DNA of 64,000 nucleotides. Source: Clostridiales bacterium. Lineage in GTDB: Bacteria > Bacillota > Clostridia > Christensenellales > Pumilibacteraceae. The DNA is taken from contig JAAVHP010000025.1 in assembly GCA_014799665.1 (NCBI GenBank), forward strand, positions 1 to 64,000, in the 5' to 3' direction. Of this stretch, positions 42,913 to 51,660 are shown one piece after another (the stretch's first letter is position 1; each line of letters begins with the position of its first letter). The position numbers and the translations under genes were made by a program. Under the pieces are notes generated by a model that saw nothing but the letters and a program-made list of their open reading frames with translations, did not search any database and was not told the origin of the DNA.

Positions 42913-42948
42913 CTTAGACAGTATACACCTTTTTGTCTAAACTGTCAA
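42913..42948 (-). promoter_or_regulatory. Promoter and probable operator of the TetR-type gene
   Basis: On the - strand, TTGACA (42948-42943), 17 nt, TATACT (42925-42920); +1 near 42913. The inverted repeat TTAGACA (42914-42920) / TGTCTAA (42934-42940) spans the spacer, -10 and +1. Confidence 0.75.
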
Positions 42949-42992
42949 ACCGATAATGGTTAGATTTAATATATTTATTTTTAATAGAAAAA

Positions 42993-44003
42993 CTAGAATA
43001 AACGGGGTTTTCCTCCGCCCAAACATGACAGTGCGGCAATCACTTCTTCGCTCACTCCGCTTTCCTTGGTGCATTGTGCGCAGAGTTTTTTATCGCGTAC
43101 AAACTCATTGATGGCGGTCAAGGTTTTATCGTCGAGCTCACCGCTCTGCGGACAGTCGTAAAGCTTACTGTATAGCTTGCGCTGAATATACAGCACGCCG
43201 TTCCGCATACAACCGTATTCGAGCGGCTTGCGCGCGGGGAGTATAAGCTCGCGCCACAGCGCTGCATCCACACCGCCCGAAAGCCCGTTGTTCTGTTCGA
43301 ACGCCTTGACGGCGAGATCGGTTTCCTTGCCGTAAACGCCGTCGACCTCGACTTTCATCCCATTTGCCGCAAGCAGAGCTTGAAGCATTTTGATCTTGCG
43401 CCCGCGCTTACCCGTAGCCGCCGTGCAAAGAATAGGGTAGGCGGTAATATCGTCCTGCCTAATGTACGGATAACCGAAATACTCGCACACGCCCATGGCT
43501 ACGTGCTCGGCTATCGTCTGCGCATAGTCGGGATCGAGCGACAGCTTGGCTTCGTCGAAATTTGTAAGATACCCCGCGTCGACTACCGCCGTCGGGCAAA
43601 CCGCGCCCTGCCACACCCTGTCGCCACCGAGCGAAGCGCAAGAAATATTGCGACTTAGCGCGGCGCAAATATCCTCGCAAAAAACCTTATGCTCTTTGCT
43701 CGTCGAATGATAAACTACCGCGCCCTTAACGTCGTTAAAACTCTTGCGCGACCCGAATGCGCCGAGCGAAATCAGCACCGCGCCGTCGGCGGTAAAGCGG
43801 TTGACGCGCATGATCATATCCCGCGCGTCGACGACGGGCGACGGCACTTCGAGCACATCGAAATCGCACCGAATAAGCGCCGCCGTCAGATACAGCGCCG
43901 CAAGCCGCGTAAAAATCTTGCCGTCCGCTTTTTCGCCTACGTACGGCATGACGGGGGAGTGTCCGCACTCCGACCCGCCTACTGCTATCGTTATAACGTT
44001 CAT
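42993..44003 (-). CDS. Amidase_3-like protein with peptidoglycan-binding domain (active site altered)
   Basis: 336 residues from ATG 44003 (CGAGG 10 nt upstream). The first 180 residues resemble N-acetylmuramoyl-L-alanine amidases. However, the usual SLH-x-N reads SLGAF and the usual E-x-G-F-x-S-N reads DAGYLTN, so zinc and catalytic residues look substituted. A PG_binding_1-like repeat follows (KMLQALLAANGMKVEVDGVYG ... AFEQNNGL, about 205-250) and perhaps a second degenerate one. No signal peptide or membrane helix is visible. It may be an inactive wall-binding or cytosolic relative. Confidence 0.65.
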   Translation of the reverse strand: MNVITIAVGGSECGHSPVMPYVGEKADGKIFTRLAALYLTAALIRCDFDVLEVPSPVVDARDMIMRVNRFTADGAVLISLGAFGSRKSFNDVKGAVVYHSTSKEHKVFCEDICAALSRNISCASLGGDRVWQGAVCPTAVVDAGYLTNFDEAKLSLDPDYAQTIAEHVAMGVCEYFGYPYIRQDDITAYPILCTAATGKRGRKIKMLQALLAANGMKVEVDGVYGKETDLAVKAFEQNNGLSGGVDAALWRELILPARKPLEYGCMRNGVLYIQRKLYSKLYDCPQSGELDDKTLTAINEFVRDKKLCAQCTKESGVSEEVIAALSCLGGGKPRLF

Positions 44004-44081
44004 TTCCGAATTACCTCGTTCAAATAATATATGCGTCGCGGCGCACAATGTTGAATAATCGGTGATTATAGATTTAATTCA

Positions 44082-44141
44082 TACTAATTTAGTAGGAATT
44101 TATATAAAACACTTGACATAATATCATATCGGTGATAGAAT
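44082..44141 (+). promoter_or_regulatory. copA promoter with possible operator elements
   Basis: TTGACA (44113-44118), 17 nt, TAGAAT (44136-44141); +1 about three bases before ATG 44151. A 13-bp palindrome TACTAATTTAGTA (44082-44094) lies upstream, and ATCGGTGAT occurs twice (44058-44066 and 44128-44136). No classical CopY box is seen. Confidence 0.7.
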
Positions 44142-44150
44142 ACTAAGGTA

Positions 44151-46664
44151 ATGAAGAAGATTTTTTCGGTTAGCGGAATGACTTGCGCGGCGTGTGCGGC
44201 GCACGTTGAAAAGGCGGTAAGGAAGCTCGGCGTACAAAACGTCGAGGTCAATTTGCTCATGAACCGCATGACCGTCGATACCGATATAACGGACGGCGAT
44301 ATCATTCGCGCCGTCGAGGCGGCCGGGTACGGCGCGGTGCGCTACGACGGAGGGAAAGGTGAAACCGTAAAGAGCGAAGCTCAAAAGCCCGTCGACTATG
44401 CTAAAACGCTGCTTATAAGGTTTTTAAGCTCGTTGGTTTTCCTTATTCCGCTCATGTACTTTTCCATGGGGCACATGGCAAGCTTTCCTATGGGCGCGCT
44501 CGATCCGCACATAAACCCGTCGTCGTTCGCGCTTATTCAGCTTGTGCTTACGACCCCCGTTCTTGTAATAAACGGAAAATTCTTTATAAACGGTTGTAAA
44601 GCGGTTTTGCACCGTGCGCCGAACATGGATACGCTGGTTGCGCTCGGCAGCGGTGCGGCGTATATTTACGGAATAGTCCAACTCTTTATAATCAATGCGG
44701 GTGTTGCTTCGGGCGATATGCACGGCGCATCGATGAACGCAATGAGCCTGTTCTTCGAGGGCGCGGCAACTATACTTACGCTCGTAACTCTCGGAAAGTT
44801 CCTCGAAGCAAAGTCAAAAGGCAAAACTCGGTCGGAAGTGGATAAGCTGTTGCGGCTCCGTCCGCAGACGGCGACGGTCGTTCGCGACGGCGCGGAAATA
44901 TCTGTCGCGGTCGAGGACATACGCGTAGGCGACAGGGTGATAGTATTGCCCGGTGAGTACGTGCCGTGCGACGGCGTTGTCGAGGTCGGCTCGACCACGC
45001 TCGATAAGTCTGCAATAACGGGCGAGTCGTTGCCCGATGAAGCGACGGTGGGAAGCCGCGTGACGTCCGCCGTGCTCAACCTCACCGGCAGGGTAGAGCT
45101 TACCGCCGAAAAGGTGGGTGCGGACACCACGCTCAGCAAGATAATCGAGCTTATAGAAAACGCAGGCGGTTCGAAAGCGCCCATACAGAAGATAGCCGAC
45201 AGGGTGGCGGCGGTGTTCGTGCCGACGGTGTGCGCGATCGCGCTCGTGACCCTTATCGTGTGGCTGATTATAGGCAGTGCGGCGCAGGCGTTCACCATGG
45301 CGATATCTGTACTCGTCATATCCTGTCCGTGTGCGTTAGGGCTCGCAACGCCAGTCGCCGTCATGGCGGGAACGGGCAGAGCGGCGGCGTACGGCGTGCT
45401 TGTAAAGAACGCCGAGGTACTGCAAGCGCTCCAAAGCGTAGAGGTGTTCGCGCTCGATAAAACGGCAACGATAACCGAGGGCAAGCCGCGCGTGGTCGGT
45501 ATAAAAACGTTCGGTCTTACCGAGGACGAGGTTTTAAGCATTGCCGCCGCGCTGGAAAAAACAAGCACGCACCCGCTTGCGCAAGCGATAATCGACGCGA
45601 CGCACGATAGGAACTTGGTATCACCCGACGCGACTGACGGCGAGTACCGTATAGGCTACGGTGTGATCGCTAAGTCGGACGGCACAGAGTATGCGCTCGG
45701 CTCGGCTCGGCTCATGGCGGAGTTCGGGGTGAAATGTGACGAGGACGATGCGCAAACCGTATTTCTTTGCAAACGCGGCGAGCTGCTCGGCGCGATAACG
45801 GTCGCTGATGAGATCAAGCCGTCGAGCGCCCGCGCTATCGAAATGCTCAAAAGCTGCGGCGCGCGCGTGGCGATGCTTACGGGCGACAACGCGGCGCAAG
45901 CCCACCGTATAGCCGAGAAGGTCGGTATAACCGAAGTGTACTGCAACGTTCTGCCGAGCGACAAGCTCGATATCATTAAGTCGCTCAAATCGGGCGGCGG
46001 CAGGGTCGCAATGGTCGGCGACGGCATAAACGACGCGCCCGCGCTCAAAGAAGCGGACGTCGGCATAGCGATAGGCTCGGGTACGGACGTCGCTATCGAG
46101 GCGGCGGACGTGGTGCTTGTTAAGAGCGATCTTATGGACGTGCCGCGCGCCATGGCGGTGTCGCACGCGAGCCTTAGGAATATCAAGCAAAACTTGTTTT
46201 GGGCGTTTATATATAATGTTCTCGGCATACCGCTCGCGGCGGGCGTGCTGTTCGGCGTAGGCGTTACGCTCAATCCCATGATAGCCTCGGCGGCAATGGC
46301 GTTCTCGTCGGTATTCGTCGTTTGCAACGCATTGCGGCTGACTGTTATGAAGTTCGACGATTCGCGGCTATCCCGCAAGCTCAAAGGTGTGGGCAAGCGC
46401 AAAAATAAAAATCGCACAGACGAAAAAGAGTTATCAATAACCGAAATCGGAGGTAATAATATGGAAACGGTTCTTAAAGTCAAAGGCATGATGTGTATGC
46501 ACTGTGTCGGTCACGTAAAGTCGGCGCTCGAAAAAGTGGAGGGAGTGACCTCTGTCGACGTCAGTCTCGAAAAAGGCGAGGCGACCGTTCACAGCGCAAA
46601 CGTAAATATCGATGCGGCAATCAAAGCGGTCGTTGACGCAGGGTATGAGTGCAGTATTAATTAG
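44151..46664 (+). CDS. copA: Copper-translocating P1B-type ATPase with N- and C-terminal HMA domains
   Basis: 837 residues. The N-terminal metal-binding domain has MTCAAC (about 9-14). The core has the TGES actuator, the CPC metal motif in ISCPCALG (about 391-396), the phosphorylation site DKTAT (about 434), HP in STHPLA and GDGINDAPAL. A Lys-rich linker (about 745-765) leads to a second HMA domain with MMCMHC (about 780), resembling a CopZ chaperone fused to the C-terminus. It exports Cu(I). An internal Shine-Dalgarno and ATG lie exactly at the start of that domain. The mRNA seems nearly leaderless. Confidence 0.95.
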   Translation: MKKIFSVSGMTCAACAAHVEKAVRKLGVQNVEVNLLMNRMTVDTDITDGDIIRAVEAAGYGAVRYDGGKGETVKSEAQKPVDYAKTLLIRFLSSLVFLIPLMYFSMGHMASFPMGALDPHINPSSFALIQLVLTTPVLVINGKFFINGCKAVLHRAPNMDTLVALGSGAAYIYGIVQLFIINAGVASGDMHGASMNAMSLFFEGAATILTLVTLGKFLEAKSKGKTRSEVDKLLRLRPQTATVVRDGAEISVAVEDIRVGDRVIVLPGEYVPCDGVVEVGSTTLDKSAITGESLPDEATVGSRVTSAVLNLTGRVELTAEKVGADTTLSKIIELIENAGGSKAPIQKIADRVAAVFVPTVCAIALVTLIVWLIIGSAAQAFTMAISVLVISCPCALGLATPVAVMAGTGRAAAYGVLVKNAEVLQALQSVEVFALDKTATITEGKPRVVGIKTFGLTEDEVLSIAAALEKTSTHPLAQAIIDATHDRNLVSPDATDGEYRIGYGVIAKSDGTEYALGSARLMAEFGVKCDEDDAQTVFLCKRGELLGAITVADEIKPSSARAIEMLKSCGARVAMLTGDNAAQAHRIAEKVGITEVYCNVLPSDKLDIIKSLKSGGGRVAMVGDGINDAPALKEADVGIAIGSGTDVAIEAADVVLVKSDLMDVPRAMAVSHASLRNIKQNLFWAFIYNVLGIPLAAGVLFGVGVTLNPMIASAAMAFSSVFVVCNALRLTVMKFDDSRLSRKLKGVGKRKNKNRTDEKELSITEIGGNNMETVLKVKGMMCMHCVGHVKSALEKVEGVTSVDVSLEKGEATVHSANVNIDAAIKAVVDAGYECSIN
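46461..46664 (+). CDS. copZ: Probable internally initiated CopZ-like copper chaperone (nested in copA)
   Basis: GGAGGT (46449-46454) sits 6 nt before an in-frame ATG at 46461. Translation from here would give a free 67-residue HMA domain, METVLKVKGMMCMHCVGHV..., the normal length of CopZ. The linker before it reads as typical intergenic sequence that has kept frame. Both the fused and free forms may be made. Confidence 0.55.
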   Translation: METVLKVKGMMCMHCVGHVKSALEKVEGVTSVDVSLEKGEATVHSANVNIDAAIKAVVDAGYECSIN

Positions 46665-46700
46665 TAATTAGAAATTAGGAATTAGGAATTGCGGACTCGC
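46662..46700 (+). repeat. Degenerate AATTAG-type repeat after copA
   Basis: ATTAGTAATTAGAAATTAGG just after the copA stop resembles 57459-57478 behind the amylase gene. A short GC-rich word (actcgcttcgctcg) follows; the rest up to the promoter at 46780 shows nothing else. Confidence 0.55.
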
Positions 46701-46779
46701 TTCGCTCGTAATTTAATAAATCATTCATTGCTAATTATTAAAATCCTATTAGAATAACATTAGGACTTCCTTACGGGCA

Positions 46780-46808
46780 TTGACAAAAAAATGCTTGCGT
46801 AGTATAAT
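46780..46808 (+). promoter_or_regulatory. Promoter of the 1260-residue protein gene
   Basis: TTGACA (46780-46785), 17 nt, TATAAT (46803-46808); +1 near 46815. Confidence 0.85.
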
Positions 46809-46846
46809 AATCGTGTAATAAAGTAGAGTATTACGCGATTATTTTT
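46806..46846 (+). terminator. 15-bp palindrome with T run: copA terminator and/or operator
   Basis: AATAATCGTGTAATA (46806-46820) pairs with TATTACGCGATTATT (46829-46843, one wobble), followed by TTTTT. It would end read-through from copA, but it also covers the -10 and +1 of the next promoter. Confidence 0.6.
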
Positions 46847-46861
46847 CGTTTTGGAGTAAAA

Positions 46862-49800
46862 ATGGCTGAAAAGATAGGAGTGTCCGAGAACGGGGGCAGA
46901 CCCGAAAAAAAGAAGCACAGATGTTGTTCCTGCTGCTTGGCGGTGCTTGTCTTAATATTGATAATATTTGCGGCGGCGTTCGGCGTAGGCTGGTATTTCG
47001 GCGATAAATTTACTCAAGAGAATTTGGATATGTCGCTTGCAGACACGCTCGGCGTAGTGAACGATTTGTATTGGGCGAACGACAAGAAGGTAGTGACCAA
47101 TCCGTATAGCAAGGACGACGTAAACGATTTCTACAAGGAAATCAAGCGCAACGTTCTTCTTAAAGACGACGCGGAAGTCGATTTCGAAAAGGCGCTCGAA
47201 AGCGCTATCGATAACTACGCAAACAAGCCGCAAGCCGCCGTCGCGCGCAACTCCGATTACGGCGACGAGAACGAGACCGGCGATAATGAGGACGGCGAAC
47301 AGGAAAGCTCGTCGAGCTCCGCGATCATGCGTATTCTTACCGACATGATTTCGGGCGTTCTCAACCGCGATAACATAGACTTCGAAAGGTTAAATCGCTA
47401 CGACGAAAACGATCCCTCGACCGATGAGTATTTGTTCAAGCTCAAAGACAAACAACTCGCATCTTTCATAAACGCCATACTCGAAGCGATACTCCAAAAC
47501 GCTTCCGGCATCGACTCGTTACAGAGCATATCCAATGTGATCGATCTGAAATCGGTGCTCGCGCTCAAACAGATCACCTTCGCGGCGCAGACCGACGGCG
47601 ATACTACGGTATCGACCACCGCTTCGGTCACCGTGTGGATAGGCGTGCAGTCTGCGGCGGGGCAGGCGCTCACTTCGGTAATGAACGAAAACGGAATGGG
47701 CTGGCTGAGCTGGCTTGCGCGCGGCATGGGCAATATATTCCTGCCTAAAAACCTTTACGCCACCGTTTCCATTCCGCTGTACGGCGAAGCCGATATGTCG
47801 GTCAATATCAACGCCATGAACGACGCTAAGCATGCCCGCGCGGTGAAGCTGGTTAACGGCGTGATGAAAATGTCGGGCAGCGAGAACACGCTCGACGATA
47901 TGCTCAAAGAATACGGCGAAAAGATCACGCCTTTCCTCGAAACGGCGTCGCAGAATATGCCGCTCGACAAAGTGGACGACGGAACGATAACGATCGACTT
48001 CCTCGACACGCTCGCGCGTCTTGCGAGCAAGTCTACCGAGGGCGAGCCGCTCACCAAGGCGGACTTTATCTACGTTCTTAAAGCGGTGTTATCGGATGCC
48101 GACGAGCAATACCGCTACGTTTCGCCTTACCGCTATAAGGGTGTATATCTCGTCGACGGCGAGGAGAAATATGTTGAGGACGGCGTGGACGGGCAGACCC
48201 CTATCGACTACGAGGACAAATTCGCAAAGGCGATTTCGCAGGCGTATTCGATCGATATAAAGGACGATGAAAAACTTGCCGACGTTCTCGCCATGATGGG
48301 CGTGTCGCTCGACGGCGGCAAGACTCCCGTCAATTCCGACGAACTGTTAAACCGCATGAACGGTAATCGGCTCAATGCGTCCATAAACAGCGACAGCGCG
48401 CCGCAAAAGCTGTTCGTCACCGACAAGATGCTCGCCGCGGCGTTCGAGGACGATCTCAAAGCCAACCTTAACGGGTTCGACATGGAGCTTATCGCGCTCA
48501 CGTTCATGAGCAACCCGCAAAAGCTAAACCACACCTACGCCATGATCGCCGTCGAAGTCAATCTCGGCAGTATGCTCGGCGAAGCGGGCGGGATGATGAC
48601 CTCGCTTGCTTCGGGGCTTATGCCGGATAGAATACTTTTGACCGTGGTCGTCGACATAACTCAGGACGGCGAGCTGAACGCGGGCGAGAAGCGCGATCCC
48701 GTATCGTATAAGCTCAACTCGTGCAAAGACACCGCGCGTGCGATAGCGGCTGTCGAGAAGCTTGCTCCGTCGATAAGCCTTGACTGTATGTCCGACCAGA
48801 TTGAAACGATGATGGTCGACATGGTGAAGCAGATGTTCAATAAGCTCGAAGGCATGGAGCTCAAAACCACTACGTACGAGTACGACGAGCAGTCCAACCC
48901 CGTATCGGGCGACAACGGCGCGATCGTAATGCCCGACATATTCACGATCATGGCAAACCTTGCTATCAAAGGTGAGGACGGTCAGCCCGTAGTGGACGGC
49001 GCGCAATTAAAGAACGTTCTCAAAGAGCTCAATAACGTAGACGGCTTGCCCGAAACTACCCAAATCGAAACGAAAGACGGCAACCCCGACTATTCGGGCT
49101 TTGTCGCCGACGTTGTGGATAAATACTATCTCGACGACAGTCAAGCGAAGAACGGCAGGCTCGAAACGTTCGACGACCTTACCGAGTTTATGTCGAGCAC
49201 AGCTAAGGACGACGGCAGCTTGGGCGGCTTTGATACCGACAAGCTTCGAGTCAACGACGGCACCGTGAAATGCCTTGCCTACGATACGCGCAAGGTCAGT
49301 CAGCTCAAACCGACGATGACTCCCGCGCAGCTCGGCGCGTTCCTGCAAACCGAAATGGTCGGCGACGACCTGAAAAATTACACGATCATGGAGGTCGAAA
49401 CCGATACCGACGAGCTCACGCTCATTCTCGCCATAAACGTAGGCAGTCTGTTGCCCGCAAAGGTTAGTAAGCTATTGGCTACCGAAAATATATTCGTCAC
49501 CGCGACTATCGATATGAGCGAGCCTGAAACCGACGAAACGGACGGCAAACTCTACTATCCCGTGACTACGGTCGTCAATAATATGAGCGGTGCCGATAAA
49601 AAAGGTGTATACGACGACACACTTAAAGTAGTTAAATGCTTTGCGCCCGACTTCGATATACAAAAACAGGTGCTCGAACTCGGCAAAACAATGTACGAGG
49701 AAATGACCGCGCTCCAAGACAGCATGACCGGTAGTAGGACCGCCGCCACAGACCCGGACGAAGAACCGAACGATGACAATGCTGAACCGTTCTTCCGGTT

Positions 49801-50644
49801 TGAAAAAGCGGGACTTGTAATGACCGATTTCTATACCTTCCTCGCCGAGAAGATGGAGCTCTCGCTTGAAGGTCGTACTTCCGAAACCGTTAAGGAAGCG
49901 GTGCAGGGTATGTACGTTCGTTCGCATGATAGCTCGCTCAGAAATACCAATAACTACGTATTGGATATCTTCGACGGCATAAGCGACGACGATATGAAAG
50001 ACTTGCTTCTCCGCAACCCCGCCGCAGGCGAAAAATGGGACGAGGATGAAACAGAAAAGTTCCTGCTCGGTAAAACGGAGAGCGATATCGGCTTTAACGG
50101 CTTTATGAAACAGGTCGAGCAAATCGACAAGAAAGAGGAAGTTATTGCCGTTCAAACTATCATCCTCACGAAAGGTGTCGATACCGAGGAGGCGAAAGCC
50201 GCACGCGTGTGGCTTAATGAACGCATAGGCGAAGATAAGGATGAAATAACCGAGGATAACGATTATCTCGTCGTAACGTTCAAGCTAACTATGGGTAACA
50301 TGGTTGAGCACGAAAGTAAGCTGAACGAGAATTTGACGCCGAGCGAGGTGTATGCCACTATCGTATATACCAAAAACAGCGAGGGCGTATTCGAGAGCGT
50401 AGATACCATATTCAACGGCATGACCGCTGCACAATACAAAGTCGTTACCGAGCTTATGGAAGCGAATGATACCGACGGCGATACCACGAGTACCGAAAAG
50501 GTCAATATAGTTAGTATCACCAAAGAGGGCGCTACCGTATTTAACGAAATGCTCGAAAACGGCACGGTAACGTTCGGCGAGCAGAACGGCGGCAAGGGTA
50601 TAGGCAGTATCACTTACGCGCCGAAGATCGGCTCGCAGGCGTAA
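46862..50644 (+). CDS. Orphan membrane-anchored protein with four ~290-residue repeats
   Basis: 1260 residues. A basic N-terminus with a Cys cluster (HRCCSCC, about 20-26) runs into one membrane helix (about 27-48); the remainder is predicted outside the membrane. I recognise no known domain. By eye a unit recurs about every 290 residues: a strand-rich pair such as ILLTVVVDIT (about 593), IFVTATIDMSE (about 878), VYATIVYTK (about 1163) and LYATVSIPLY (about 297). Each is preceded by a G-S-x-L-like strand and followed by PDIFTIMANLA or MTDFYTFLAEKM-type helices. An acidic Ser-rich stretch lies at about 135-152. GGAG is 5 nt before ATG. The gene has its own promoter and may be transcribed with the next gene. 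Confidence 0.85.
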   Translation: MAEKIGVSENGGRPEKKKHRCCSCCLAVLVLILIIFAAAFGVGWYFGDKFTQENLDMSLADTLGVVNDLYWANDKKVVTNPYSKDDVNDFYKEIKRNVLLKDDAEVDFEKALESAIDNYANKPQAAVARNSDYGDENETGDNEDGEQESSSSSAIMRILTDMISGVLNRDNIDFERLNRYDENDPSTDEYLFKLKDKQLASFINAILEAILQNASGIDSLQSISNVIDLKSVLALKQITFAAQTDGDTTVSTTASVTVWIGVQSAAGQALTSVMNENGMGWLSWLARGMGNIFLPKNLYATVSIPLYGEADMSVNINAMNDAKHARAVKLVNGVMKMSGSENTLDDMLKEYGEKITPFLETASQNMPLDKVDDGTITIDFLDTLARLASKSTEGEPLTKADFIYVLKAVLSDADEQYRYVSPYRYKGVYLVDGEEKYVEDGVDGQTPIDYEDKFAKAISQAYSIDIKDDEKLADVLAMMGVSLDGGKTPVNSDELLNRMNGNRLNASINSDSAPQKLFVTDKMLAAAFEDDLKANLNGFDMELIALTFMSNPQKLNHTYAMIAVEVNLGSMLGEAGGMMTSLASGLMPDRILLTVVVDITQDGELNAGEKRDPVSYKLNSCKDTARAIAAVEKLAPSISLDCMSDQIETMMVDMVKQMFNKLEGMELKTTTYEYDEQSNPVSGDNGAIVMPDIFTIMANLAIKGEDGQPVVDGAQLKNVLKELNNVDGLPETTQIETKDGNPDYSGFVADVVDKYYLDDSQAKNGRLETFDDLTEFMSSTAKDDGSLGGFDTDKLRVNDGTVKCLAYDTRKVSQLKPTMTPAQLGAFLQTEMVGDDLKNYTIMEVETDTDELTLILAINVGSLLPAKVSKLLATENIFVTATIDMSEPETDETDGKLYYPVTTVVNNMSGADKKGVYDDTLKVVKCFAPDFDIQKQVLELGKTMYEEMTALQDSMTGSRTAATDPDEEPNDDNAEPFFRFEKAGLVMTDFYTFLAEKMELSLEGRTSETVKEAVQGMYVRSHDSSLRNTNNYVLDIFDGISDDDMKDLLLRNPAAGEKWDEDETEKFLLGKTESDIGFNGFMKQVEQIDKKEEVIAVQTIILTKGVDTEEAKAARVWLNERIGEDKDEITEDNDYLVVTFKLTMGNMVEHESKLNENLTPSEVYATIVYTKNSEGVFESVDTIFNGMTAAQYKVVTELMEANDTDGDTTSTEKVNIVSITKEGATVFNEMLENGTVTFGEQNGGKGIGSITYAPKIGSQA

Positions 50645-50660
50645 AAACGAGGTGAATGCA

Positions 50661-51434
50661 ATGAAATATAACCGATTGATAATGTTTTGCGATTACGGAC
50701 TGGACGACGCGATAGCCACTATGCACGTATTGACAAATGTCGATATGTTCAACTATATAGATATAGTGCCTATCGGCGGCAACGTTAGCGTGCAAACGGC
50801 TTACCGCAACGCTCATACGTTGCTCGCAGCGGCAGGCGCGGATAAAAACAAGGTGCGAATAGTCGATACGCGAAATATTAAGCAGTGTTCCGCAGATATT
50901 CCCGACGTTCACGGCACGGACGGAATAGGCGACATACTCGAACAAAAGCAGTCGAACGTAACGGTGATCGACTTCCAAGCGTTCAAAAAAGAACTGGAAG
51001 GGAAGAAAGAGCCCGCGCACGACTGTGTGCTGTCGCTCGGTCCGTGTACTTTGCCCGTTATGCTTGGCTACGTTCCGTTTTGCACCGTGTTGATGGCGGG
51101 AACGTATAAAGAACAGCCCAACTACGGCGACTACGAGTTCAATGAGGCTTTGGACGTGCCTGCGTTCAAGACGCTCGCCGAAAAGGCGACCGCTGTCGCA
51201 ACGCTCGATTCCTGCCATGATAAAAAGCTCGCGTTCGAAAGCTTTAAAACGGGCGACGAGCTTACCGATAAATTGGTCGATAAGTATAAGGACTTGTGCA
51301 TGAGTCGTAGTGCGCCCGTCGCTATATACGACTACGTGGCAGCGCTCGCCGTTACAAATCCCGAGCGGTTCGATGCGGTAAGGATAAGACGCGCCGACGG
51401 TGTAGAGTTTAATCAGTTGCAAGTCAAAGAATGA
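50661..51434 (+). CDS. Nucleoside-hydrolase-like protein
   Basis: 257 residues. The fold of inosine/uridine-preferring nucleoside hydrolases is indicated by FCDYGLDDAIA at the start, GGNVSVQTAYRNA, DVHGTDGIGD and a late YDYVAALAVTNPE. The family cleaves N-glycosidic bonds of ribonucleosides using a calcium bound by D-x-D-x-G-x-D-D. Here the first Asp of that motif appears to be Phe, and the late His is Tyr, so activity may be altered. ATG 50661 with GAGGTGA upstream is preferred to GTG 50652. It lies 16 bases after the large orphan gene, and a terminator follows. Confidence 0.8.
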   Translation: MKYNRLIMFCDYGLDDAIATMHVLTNVDMFNYIDIVPIGGNVSVQTAYRNAHTLLAAAGADKNKVRIVDTRNIKQCSADIPDVHGTDGIGDILEQKQSNVTVIDFQAFKKELEGKKEPAHDCVLSLGPCTLPVMLGYVPFCTVLMAGTYKEQPNYGDYEFNEALDVPAFKTLAEKATAVATLDSCHDKKLAFESFKTGDELTDKLVDKYKDLCMSRSAPVAIYDYVAALAVTNPERFDAVRIRRADGVEFNQLQVKE

Positions 51435-51442
51435 GATATGCT

Positions 51443-51470
51443 GAGAGCGGTTCGTCCGCTCTTTTCTTTT
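51443..51470 (+). terminator. Terminator after the nucleoside-hydrolase-like gene
   Basis: AGAGCGG (51444-51450) pairs with CCGCTCT (51456-51462), loop TTCGT, followed by TTTTCTTTT. Confidence 0.85.
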
Positions 51471-51591
51471 ATATAGTATATATCACTCGGAACGGGGGGA
51501 TAATAAGTATATCCTGTAAGATTTGACAATATAAAGGACTGTTTTTTGTGCAAAATGAATAAAAATAATAAAAGAATTTTGCCAAAAACTA

Positions 51592-51620
51592 TTGACAAGG
51601 GTAAATTATAATGTTAAAAT
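51592..51620 (+). promoter_or_regulatory. Promoter of the maltodextrin-type operon
   Basis: TTGACA (51592-51597), 17 nt, TAAAAT (51615-51620); +1 near 51627. TTGGAGG precedes the ATG at 51661. I see no clear catabolite-response element. Confidence 0.75.
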
Positions 51621-51660
51621 TATTCTAGCAATTAAATAAATTCATATTGGAGGGAAATTT

